Source: Bacilli bacterium (GTDB taxonomy: Bacteria > Bacillota_I > Bacilli_A > RFN20 > CAG-288). Taken from it: a stretch of 11,752 nucleotides of DNA. This document shows, piece by piece, positions 6,349 to 11,752 of the stretch. A model generated the notes under the pieces. It searched no databases, was not told the origin of the DNA, and was given only the letters and a program-made list of their open reading frames with translations. Positions within the stretch are counted from its first letter, which is position 1; every line of letters begins with the position of its first letter. The stretch lies in NCBI GenBank assembly GCA_022774485.1, contig JALFLX010000061.1, positions 1 through 11,752 of the forward strand, read 5' to 3'. The position numbers were made by a program, and so were the translations under genes.

Positions 6349-7628
6349 CAGAAGAGCTCCTCTCTTAAGATAGTCGCTTCTTTGTCGGGACCGACAGAGA
6401 CCATGGCAATTTTAACGCCGAGTTTCTCTTCGATTGTCTCAAGATATCTTCTGCAGTTTAAGGGAAGCTCATCATAGTTGCGGATGGAAGAGATATCCTC
6501 CTTCCAGGAGGGCATGGTGATGAACTGAGGCTCTACTTTTTCTAATTCAGCGACAGTAGAGGGCATGTAGTCGATTTCTTTTCCATCGATGAAATATCCG
6601 GTGCAAAGCTTGAGCTCATCGACTGCGGATAAGACATCTAAGAGCATAAGAGCGACACGTTTGATGCCACTGATCTCTATGACATATTTTAACTGAGGTA
6701 AGTCAAGCCATCCGACTCTTCTTGGACGGTGGGTGACAGTGCCAAATTCATGACCTTTTTCACGGATTGAATCTGCTAAAGGACCATCGATCTCGGTGGG
6801 GAAAGGACCAGCTCCTACACGAGTGGTATATGCTTTCATGATACCTAAGACATCCTCGACTGCGGTCAAGGGAAGTCCGGTGTTATTCGGGATTGCTGTG
6901 GCTAAGGGACTAGAGGAAGTGACAAAGGGGAAGGTTCCATAAGTCATGCAAAGCATCGCGCCTTGAGCCCCTTCAAAGAGAATCTTTTTGCCTTCTTTTA
7001 AGGCTTTCTGTAAGTAGGCGGTGGTGTCGATGATGTGGGGAAGCAAGGCTTCTCTCACTTCAAGAAGCAACGCCATAATCTCTTCAACAGAGAACTCTTT
7101 TCCACCGTACGCTTTGAGCTCTAAATTTTTTAAGGGGAGGATTGACTCAACGCGTTCTTGTAAGCTTTCAATATCGAGGAGGTCACCGACTCTTAACGAG
7201 AGACGGCTGGCGCGGTCTTCGTAGCAAGGGCCGATTCCGTTTTTGGTGGTTCCGATTTTCTTGTCGCCTAAGGCTTCTTCTCTGGCTTTGTCTATCTCGA
7301 TGTGGTAAGGCATCAAAAGAGTGGCTCTTTTGGAGATGAGAAGTTGATAGGAAGAGATTCCTTTCTCGCTTAAGATGCGAAGCTCCTCTAACATCGCTTT
7401 CGGGTTGATGACAACACCATCGGCGATGACATTGACTGTGTCTGGATTTAAGATACCGGAGGGAAGTAGACGAAGCGCATAGCGGACTCCGTGATGTTCA
7501 ATGGAGTGCCCAGCGTTGTTACCACCTTGGCTTCTGACGACAATATCGGCGTGAGAGGCGCAAAAGTCAGTGACTTTTCCTTTGCCTTCATCACCCCACT
7601 GCATACCTTCAATCGCTAATGTTTTCAT
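6348..7628 (-). CDS. purA: Adenylosuccinate synthetase
   Basis: This 426-residue cytoplasmic enzyme makes adenylosuccinate from IMP, aspartate and GTP, the first committed step to AMP. The N-terminal signature QWGDEGKGK (10-18) includes catalytic Asp13. NNAGH gives His41. GTTKNGIGP lies near 126-134, and HRPRRVGW matches the arginine-rich nucleotide-binding loop. The position where many homologues have TKxD for guanine binding reads MLLD, so only the Asp is kept. Start: I chose the ATG at 7628, which has GGGAGGA 6-8 nt upstream. An in-frame GTG at 7661 would add 11 residues ahead of the usual N-terminus. purB follows with a one-base overlap. There is no terminator between the upstream aminopeptidase gene and purA, so read-through is possible besides its own likely promoter. 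Confidence 0.97.
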   Translation of the reverse strand: MKTLAIEGMQWGDEGKGKVTDFCASHADIVVRSQGGNNAGHSIEHHGVRYALRLLPSGILNPDTVNVIADGVVINPKAMLEELRILSEKGISSYQLLISKRATLLMPYHIEIDKAREEALGDKKIGTTKNGIGPCYEDRASRLSLRVGDLLDIESLQERVESILPLKNLELKAYGGKEFSVEEIMALLLEVREALLPHIIDTTAYLQKALKEGKKILFEGAQGAMLCMTYGTFPFVTSSSPLATAIPNNTGLPLTAVEDVLGIMKAYTTRVGAGPFPTEIDGPLADSIREKGHEFGTVTHRPRRVGWLDLPQLKYVIEISGIKRVALMLLDVLSAVDELKLCTGYFIDGKEIDYMPSTVAELEKVEPQFITMPSWKEDISSIRNYDELPLNCRRYLETIEEKLGVKIAMVSVGPDKEATILREELF

Positions 7629-7670
7629 GGAAAATCCTCCCTGTGTGGTTTCGAATTTCACAACGCACGT

Positions 7671-7679
7671 ATCATATCA
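7671..7679 (-). promoter_or_regulatory. Likely extended -10 promoter for purA-purB
   Basis: On the minus strand this reads TGATATGAT, an extended -10 box. No clear -35 box precedes it. The predicted start near 7664 gives a leader of about 36 nt containing the strong purA ribosome binding site. No purine riboswitch fits in this space. Confidence 0.5.
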
Positions 7680-7704
7680 CAAAAGAGTGTGGCATGGGGC
7701 AGAA

Positions 7705-8931
7705 TTAAAACGCCCAGTTACCATCTTTAAAGATTTGAACTTCTTTTCCCTCTTCGGTTGTTCCGACAATGGAGAGAGTTTCATCGCCGATCATAAAGTC
7801 GACATGGCTCATAGAGCGGTTGATTCCGAGCTTGAATAATTCGTCATCGCTCATGTTCTCATAACCGGGGACTAAGGAGTTGAATCCTCTGCCAATCGCT
7901 AAGTGACAGCTAGCATTTTCATCGTAAAGAGTGTTGAAGAAGAGAAGTCCGGTGTTGTTGATTGGAGAATCAAATGGGACAAGTGCACACTCTCCTAAAT
8001 AGCTCGCACCTTCATCTAATGAGAGGATGCTCTTAAGGACATCTTCATTTTTCTCAGCGTGAACTTCCACTGCTTTTCCCTCGTGGAAACGGATAGAGAA
8101 ATTCTCGATGACTTTTCCTTGATAGACAAGAGGTTTCGAGGCGTAAACGATACCTTCGGCCTCTCCTCTTTTCGGAGAGGTGAAGCATTCTTCTGAGGGG
8201 ATGTTCGGCTGGAAGAAGAAACCATTCTTTCCTCTTTCACCACCGCCTAAGAAGATGACATCCGGGATAAGACCGACGGTGAAATCCGTTCCTTTTTCAG
8301 AGGTGTAATGGAGTTTTCTTAACTTCAAAGAGTTGAGGTGAGCGCATCTCTTTTTGAGATCCTCTTCGTGTCTCTTCCAATTTTCGATGCCATTTCCATC
8401 TAAGGCGCGGGAGGTTTCTAAAATTGCTTCGAGGAGGTGTTCCATCGCTTCTTCTCCTTTGTATTGAGGGAAGACTTTCTCCGCCCAAGCTTTGGAGGGA
8501 TAACCGCAGATACACCACTGCGCTTGATCTTGTCTGGCTTCGACATATTTGCCGATCACTTTATACTTCTCCGCTTTGACACGGGCCATTTTGGCAGAAT
8601 CTAAATCTTTCATGCCATCAGGATCATCAGCATCGATCCAGATGAGAATGGGAGTGTGTTTGGCCATAAAAGCTTGGCACTCTTCTTCAAACGAGGGAAC
8701 TTCATAGAGATTTTCTTCTTTCGCTTCGTTGTAGTCGACAGAGGTGAGTTTTGCGCTCTGCCAGTGGACAAAGACACGCTTTGCTCCAAGCTTGTAGCAC
8801 TCTCTTGCGACAAGAGAAGCGAAGTATTCTTGGCTGACATCCGTGCGGATGACAACATATTGTCCTGGCTGGACATTGGCGCCTGTTTTCGCGACAAGCT
8901 CTGCATATTTTTCAATCAATTCTTGTTTCAT
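7705..8931 (-). CDS. M29-family metallo-aminopeptidase (AmpS/PepS/AmpT type)
   Basis: This 408-residue enzyme removes N-terminal amino acids from peptides in the cytoplasm, using a two-metal centre. The length matches the family closely. The metal-ligand region is intact: NIPSEECFTSP (Glu247/Glu248), LGECALVPFDSP (Glu314), ENASCHLAIG (His343), and SMSHVDFMIG (His376 and Asp378). These follow the family order Glu, Glu, His, His, Asp. No signal peptide or membrane segment is present. The ATG at 8931 lies within the last 20 nt of the Nudix gene and follows GGAAAGGA, so it is likely translated in coupling with that gene. It presumably serves peptide turnover; the link to its neighbours is operon membership only. 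Confidence 0.93.
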   Translation of the reverse strand: MKQELIEKYAELVAKTGANVQPGQYVVIRTDVSQEYFASLVARECYKLGAKRVFVHWQSAKLTSVDYNEAKEENLYEVPSFEEECQAFMAKHTPILIWIDADDPDGMKDLDSAKMARVKAEKYKVIGKYVEARQDQAQWCICGYPSKAWAEKVFPQYKGEEAMEHLLEAILETSRALDGNGIENWKRHEEDLKKRCAHLNSLKLRKLHYTSEKGTDFTVGLIPDVIFLGGGERGKNGFFFQPNIPSEECFTSPKRGEAEGIVYASKPLVYQGKVIENFSIRFHEGKAVEVHAEKNEDVLKSILSLDEGASYLGECALVPFDSPINNTGLLFFNTLYDENASCHLAIGRGFNSLVPGYENMSDDELFKLGINRSMSHVDFMIGDETLSIVGTTEEGKEVQIFKDGNWAF

Positions 8932-9547
8932 GTATTTTGTTTCCTTTCCAATATTGTTGTAAGTATTTCACGATCATCCTGACATTGACTGGAACAGTCC
9001 TCTTAGGATCATCGAGAATTTCATCTGCTTTTGATAGCGGGACAAAGAATGTCTCGATATCTTCAATTTCTTCTAAGTGTGTCTCTTCTTTTTTGATCGC
9101 TCTTGCTAAGACAATGGCCGTGGTCTCATCCGAAAGACCTGAGGAGGTCGGACCCGGCTTTGAGAGAAGCTCTAAGTCTGTCACTTGGTATCCGCATTCT
9201 TCTTTTGCTTCTCTAACTGCAGTGAAGAAAAGGTCAGGATCATCTTGATCGACCAATCCGGCGCAAAAAGAGGTTAAACGCCGATTGAATGAGGGGCGGA
9301 ACTGACTAGTGAAGAGAAGTGAAATCGACCCATCTTCCTCGATTCGATAAATCGGGATTAAGACACCATCCGCTGATAGTTCTTTTGTATTTGCGAAACA
9401 TTGGAGCGATGATTTTGAATGTCTAGAGCAAATTCGATAGAAGACTTCCTTGCTTTCCCCATCTTTTTCTACTTGATAGTGCAGGGTGAAGTAATTGAGA
9501 TAGGGATGATCTGTCTCCTGTTGAACCTCAATGAGTTTCCACTTCAT
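8912..9547 (-). CDS. Nudix hydrolase, ADP-ribose pyrophosphatase-like
   Basis: This 211-residue cytoplasmic protein belongs to the Nudix superfamily, which cleaves nucleoside diphosphates linked to another group. The Nudix box lies at residues 97-120. Its metal-binding core REAKEECGY (112-120; REUXEEXGU) is intact. The N-terminal half is unusual: Asp replaces the first Glu, and the spacing is one residue longer than GX5EX7. SQFRPSFNRR before the box and SGLSDETT after it resemble ADP-ribose/sugar-nucleotide pyrophosphatases, so I favour that group over MutT; the substrate is uncertain. Start: the ATG at 9547 has AAGGGAG upstream. An in-frame TTG at 9571 would add eight residues and lacks a good site. 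The gene overlaps the PAP2 gene before it and the aminopeptidase gene after it by 20 nt each. Confidence 0.88.
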   Translation of the reverse strand: MKWKLIEVQQETDHPYLNYFTLHYQVEKDGESKEVFYRICSRHSKSSLQCFANTKELSADGVLIPIYRIEEDGSISLLFTSQFRPSFNRRLTSFCAGLVDQDDPDLFFTAVREAKEECGYQVTDLELLSKPGPTSSGLSDETTAIVLARAIKKEETHLEEIEDIETFFVPLSKADEILDDPKRTVPVNVRMIVKYLQQYWKGNKIHETRID

Positions 9548-10442
9548 CAGGTGTTTCTCCCTTTTTCTCAAAGAAGTGATGTGTCACCATGACTGTTAAA
9601 AAGGAGAGGAGAGAAGAGAAGAGCAAACCGAAGGAAACATCGCTTAAGAAGTGAGCGCCGTATAAGACACGGGAGAAGGCGATTAAAACTGTGTAACCAA
9701 AGCCGACCCAGAACAGGACATCTTCATCGTGTTTGAAGCGGAAACGCAGAACGGGAGCAAGAGAAGCTAATAGTAAGCACTCTGCTGCTGTAGCAGTGTG
9801 TCCGCTCGGCCAGGATTTATGGGTGTCATCGATGGCAGTGAAAGGTTTAAATTGCCACCAGGAGCGGAAGACTTCTCCATCCGTATTCAAGCTGAGGTCG
9901 ATAAGATAGCGATAACGAGGTCTTGAGGCGAGTTTCTTTAACACAGTCATCACGACAAATTGAAGAATCATGGCGATGAGAATCACAGCGCCGATGATGA
10001 GAAGTTTTCTCTCATCTTTGTGATCTAAGAAGAAATATGTCATCACGCTTGTGACAATCATCAAACATCCTGATATAAGGAACGAGGTGAGGTTGTCGAA
10101 GGTGATTCCGTAAGGGTGCTTCTCTGCACGAAAGCTGTCGCCAAGAACTTTGATCGAGATAACAAGGGAGAGAAGAAGGAGAAAATATCCTAAGATTTTC
10201 AGCCAGATATTCTTCCTTTTGTATAGCCCTAAGAAAATAGTCGTTCCCCCGATCGGAATCATCGCATAGGCAAGGGATTCTCCGAGAGTTTCGACAAATC
10301 TTCCTAAAAACAGCTCTTGATTGACAATCGCATCGGAGATAGCAAGGTCAAAGAATGAACCGAAGACGATGCCGATCAAAGCGAGAGCAAACACACAGAT
10401 CCAGGCATACATCGGGATTGATAGACGGCGTTGTTTCATCAT
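9528..10442 (-). CDS. PAP2-superfamily membrane phosphatase
   Basis: This 304-residue integral membrane protein has about eight hydrophobic segments (near 12-31, 57-75, 82-100, 119-139, 147-168, 219-235, 243-258 and 268-290). The three PAP2 phosphatase motifs are present: Lys169-x6-Arg176 (LKKLASRPRYR, with Tyr where the classic KX6RP has Pro), PSGH at 212-215 with the proton-donor His215, and SRX5HX3D with Arg258, nucleophile His264 and Asp268. Such enzymes dephosphorylate lipid phosphates such as phosphatidic acid, undecaprenyl pyrophosphate or phosphatidylglycerophosphate; which one applies here cannot be decided. Start: two ATG codons in tandem (10442 and 10439). AAGGAG lies 8 nt before the first, which I prefer. 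It is the first gene of the minus-strand operon. Confidence 0.9.
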   Translation of the reverse strand: MMKQRRLSIPMYAWICVFALALIGIVFGSFFDLAISDAIVNQELFLGRFVETLGESLAYAMIPIGGTTIFLGLYKRKNIWLKILGYFLLLLSLVISIKVLGDSFRAEKHPYGITFDNLTSFLISGCLMIVTSVMTYFFLDHKDERKLLIIGAVILIAMILQFVVMTVLKKLASRPRYRYLIDLSLNTDGEVFRSWWQFKPFTAIDDTHKSWPSGHTATAAECLLLASLAPVLRFRFKHDEDVLFWVGFGYTVLIAFSRVLYGAHFLSDVSFGLLFSSLLSFLTVMVTHHFFEKKGETPDEVETH

Positions 10443-10592
10443 AAAAAAATCTCCTTCACTAATTATTATTCTAACTTATTTATACGATGTTAGCGAAAGT
10501 GTTTTCTCTTTATTCTCATGAAGGCTGGAATTTTGCTGCTTTTCTATGAAGAGAAGCGTTTTCAAGCAAAAGCGAGAAAGTAAAGAAAAAAG

Positions 10593-10636
10593 AAACCGAA
10601 AGGAACCTTTTTGATAAGAAAAGCGGTTTATCAAAA
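10593..10636. repeat. Mutually exclusive inverted repeats
   Basis: AAACCG (10593-10598) can pair with CGGTTT (10624-10629). TTTTGATAA (10609-10617) can pair with TTATCAAAA (10628-10636). The two stems share bases 10628-10629 and interleave, so they cannot both form fully. A small AAAGG/CCTTT stem (10599-10610) nests inside the first. No T-tract follows on the plus strand. Confidence 0.4.
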
Positions 10637-10676
10637 GAAAATGGTTGTATCTAGGAAGAAAATTACTCGGTTTTTT

Positions 10677-10726
10677 AAGAAAAAAAGAAAAAAGAAGAAA
10701 CAAATGTTTCCTAAAGATATTATAAT
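10677..10726 (+). promoter_or_regulatory. Promoter of the unknown 153-residue gene: A-tract plus consensus -10
   Basis: TATAAT at 10721-10726 matches the -10 consensus exactly. No good -35 hexamer sits 16-18 bp upstream. A-tracts of 7 and 6 (10680-10686 and 10688-10693) lie about 40-53 bp before the expected start near 10733, where UP elements bind the polymerase alpha subunit. I infer an A-tract-assisted promoter. Confidence 0.6.
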
Positions 10727-10733
10727 TATATCA

Positions 10734-10746
10734 GTGGCAACGCCAC
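10734..10746 (+). promoter_or_regulatory. Stem-loop at the very 5' end of the leader of the unknown gene
   Basis: GTGGC (10734-10738) and GCCAC (10742-10746) form a 5-bp GC-rich stem with an AAC loop. It begins about where transcription should start from the -10 box at 10721. It ends just before the AAAGGAG ribosome binding site (10748-10754). Stem-loops at the extreme 5' end are known to protect bacterial mRNAs from decay; that role here is inferred. Confidence 0.5.
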
Positions 10747-10761
10747 GAAAGGAGAACGTTT

Positions 10762-11223
10762 ATGGCTAAAACTACAAAAAGAAATAGAAAACCGGTTCAG
10801 AAGGTTGACATCCTCAATTTACCGGAAGGCGTATATTTAGATGAAAAAGGCTTCGGAGAAATCCATCCTCTCACTGTCGATGAGGATGACTTCGGAGAGA
10901 GAGAATATATCTATCGCGGCACTCTTCACAAAGGTGCTTTAGCAATCGTCACTGGAAAGAAACTCACCATCACTGTCCCGATGCCTGGCTATGATCACGG
11001 CTACACTTTTGAAGGTGCTGCTCAGGAAATCTTCAAAGTCGAGAACGCTTTGAATGTCACCAATCCTGGTGAGCGCAGAACTTTCAGCTACGTCAATCCT
11101 CACTCTCAGCTCACTTTTGTCGGCGATCCGAAGCAGGAATACGAAATCCATTTCCACATCTATGATAACTGCAAGGGCGAGAACAACTTCCGTTGGGTTG
11201 TTGTCCGCGCTGAGCTTTACTAA
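10762..11223 (+). CDS. Conserved-looking hypothetical protein, 153 residues
   Basis: I do not recognise the family. The gene looks real: an AAAGGAG site 7 nt before the ATG, a consensus -10 box upstream, a terminator downstream, and codon use like its neighbours with many C-ending codons (ATC, GTC, CTC). The first 14 residues are strongly basic (MAKTTKRNRKPVQK). The middle (15-60) is rich in acidic residues, with an Asp/Glu cluster at 40-47. Residues 50-150 alternate hydrophobic and polar residues, with many Gly, Pro, Tyr and Phe, suggesting a beta-sandwich fold. There is one cysteine, and no signal peptide or membrane segment. It is likely a soluble cytoplasmic protein. The basic tail could bind nucleic acid or ribosomes, but this is speculation. 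It forms a single-gene unit ahead of the kinase gene. Confidence 0.8.
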   Translation: MAKTTKRNRKPVQKVDILNLPEGVYLDEKGFGEIHPLTVDEDDFGEREYIYRGTLHKGALAIVTGKKLTITVPMPGYDHGYTFEGAAQEIFKVENALNVTNPGERRTFSYVNPHSQLTFVGDPKQEYEIHFHIYDNCKGENNFRWVVVRAELY

Positions 11224-11235
11224 TCTGTTCATTTG

Positions 11236-11259
11236 ACTGCTGGATTTCCAGCAGTTTTC
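11236..11259 (+). terminator. Intrinsic terminator after the unknown gene
   Basis: ACTGCTGG (11236-11243) pairs perfectly with CCAGCAGT (11248-11255) around an ATTT loop, followed by a short T-run broken by C and A. The tail is weak, so some read-through into the kinase gene is plausible; I see no clear promoter for that gene. Confidence 0.75.
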
Positions 11260-11293
11260 AATTTGATTTCATCTTTTGCAAAGGGGTTTTCAT

Positions 11294-11752
11294 GTGGTTT
11301 TTGTCATCGCTGGAATGATCGGTCTTGGAAAGACGACTATCGCTTCAATTTTACAAGAAGAATTTTCGTTGCCTGTCTTTTATGAGGAAGTGAACAACAA
11401 TAAGTTTCTTCCTTTGTTTTACTCCGCCTCTGAGGAAGAACAGGAGAGAATGAGATATCCGTTTTTGCTGCAGATGAATTTTCTTTGCTCCCGTTTTCAT
11501 GCGGCCAAAGAAGCGCTTGCTTCTGGAAAAGCGATTTTAGACCGCTCTATTTATGAGGACCGGTATTTCGCGTGCAAAAATCACGAATTAGGGCGCATTT
11601 CTGACCTGGAGATGCAGACCTATGAAAACATTCATCACGAGATGAGAGACTCGCTTTTGAAACTCTCAAAAAAGCCTGATTTGATGATCTATTTAAAAGG
11701 ATCTTTTGATACTTGTATCAAGAGGATTAAAAACAGAGGTCGCTCTTTTGAA
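11294..11752 (+). CDS. Deoxynucleoside kinase (partial, C-terminus off the right edge)
   Basis: The 153 codons present match the Bacilli/Mollicutes deoxynucleoside kinase family, which phosphorylates deoxyadenosine, deoxyguanosine or deoxycytidine with ATP in salvage. Features in order: P-loop GMIGLGKT at 7-14, FYEEV with Glu31/Glu32, QMNFL with Gln60 (base recognition in the family), DRS at 83-85 in ILDRSIYEDRYF, and the start of the LID region RIKNRGRSFE at 144-153. About 50-70 residues should be missing. The start is GTG at 11294, placing the P-loop at the usual distance, with AAAGGGG 7 nt upstream. An ATG at 11292 overlaps it (ATGTG) but opens only an eight-codon frame. Which deoxynucleoside is preferred cannot be told. 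It lies just after a modest terminator, without a visible promoter. Confidence 0.92.
   Translation, partial: MVFVIAGMIGLGKTTIASILQEEFSLPVFYEEVNNNKFLPLFYSASEEEQERMRYPFLLQMNFLCSRFHAAKEALASGKAILDRSIYEDRYFACKNHELGRISDLEMQTYENIHHEMRDSLLKLSKKPDLMIYLKGSFDTCIKRIKNRGRSFE

Larger units (their letters stand above)
10443..10761. other. Divergent intergenic region, polypurine-rich, with hairpins and promoters
   Basis: This 319-bp region holds start signals for the PAP2 operon (minus) and the unknown 153-residue gene (plus). The plus strand of 10550-10705 is strongly purine-biased, including an unbroken 24-nt purine run at 10677-10700. A weak minus-strand -10 candidate (TAGAAT, plus-strand 10468-10473) could serve the PAP2 operon. 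Competing hairpins lie at 10593-10636. A 75-codon minus-strand frame here is very Phe/Leu/Ser/Lys-rich and has no ribosome binding site; I do not count it as a gene. Confidence 0.6.

Noticed and set aside
7629..7704. A purine riboswitch or terminator ahead of purA
   Set aside because: The 76-nt gap is too short and has no aptamer-like stems; only a weak 4-bp stem can be found.
10476..10703. Minus-strand frame of 75 codons before the PAP2 gene
   Set aside because: Its composition (Phe, Leu, Ser, Lys) reflects the polypurine bias of the opposite strand; it has no ribosome binding site and it covers the PAP2 promoter region.
1..11752. CRISPR arrays, insertion sequences, prophage genes or attachment sites
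   Set aside because: No regularly spaced repeats, transposase-like frames or integrase genes are seen, and the tRNA-Phe 3' end is not repeated elsewhere in the window.

Overview
This window looks like an ordinary housekeeping stretch from a low-to-moderate-GC member of the Bacillota. It is most likely from the Bacilli, possibly Erysipelotrichia-like; that finer placement is inference. The reasons are AG-rich ribosome binding sites at nearly every gene, TTGAAA/TAAAAT-type promoters, intergenic DNA much richer in A+T than the genes, simple hairpin-plus-T-tract terminators, and the gene families present. TGA serves as a normal stop (purA, the Nudix gene and the PAP2 gene), so this is not a mycoplasma-type recoded genome.

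Layout. (1) 1-812, minus strand: the N-terminal part of a DinG/Rad3-type helicase with a RecB/Cas4-like nuclease domain in front; it runs off the left edge. (2) 813-1806: about 1 kb without a convincing protein gene. It holds a tRNA-Phe(GAA) with a textbook promoter and terminator, an AT-rich stretch with a repeated 17-bp motif and a long imperfect hairpin, and a second terminator-like hairpin closely resembling the tRNA terminator. (3) 1807-5030, plus strand: an ABC exporter pair (ATPase plus 841-residue FtsX/MacB-type permease) overlapping by 7 bp. (4) A bidirectional terminator at 5031-5057 separates this pair from a convergent minus-strand run. (5) 10442 down to 5056, minus strand: PAP2 phosphatase, Nudix hydrolase, M29 aminopeptidase, purA, purB. 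The first three overlap by exactly 20 nt each. purA has its own likely promoter, and purA/purB overlap by one base (TGATG). (6) 10443-10761: a divergent intergenic region with a polypurine tract, competing hairpins and a strong -10 box. (7) 10762-11223, plus strand: a 153-residue protein I do not recognise. (8) 11294 to the right edge: the first 153 codons of a deoxynucleoside kinase.

How the genes fit together. PurA and PurB convert IMP to AMP. The kinase at the right edge phosphorylates salvaged deoxynucleosides. The Nudix and PAP2 proteins hydrolyse nucleoside-diphosphate derivatives and phospho-lipid or pyrophosphate substrates. The neighbourhood therefore leans towards nucleotide metabolism and salvage, with an exporter and a DNA repair helicase alongside. 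I see no CRISPR array, transposase, phage gene or clear defence island. The best candidates for something undescribed are the unknown 153-residue gene with its unusual promoter and leader, the iterated motif at 984-1144, and the twin terminators flanking an apparently empty stretch. None of these amounts to a demonstrated new system.
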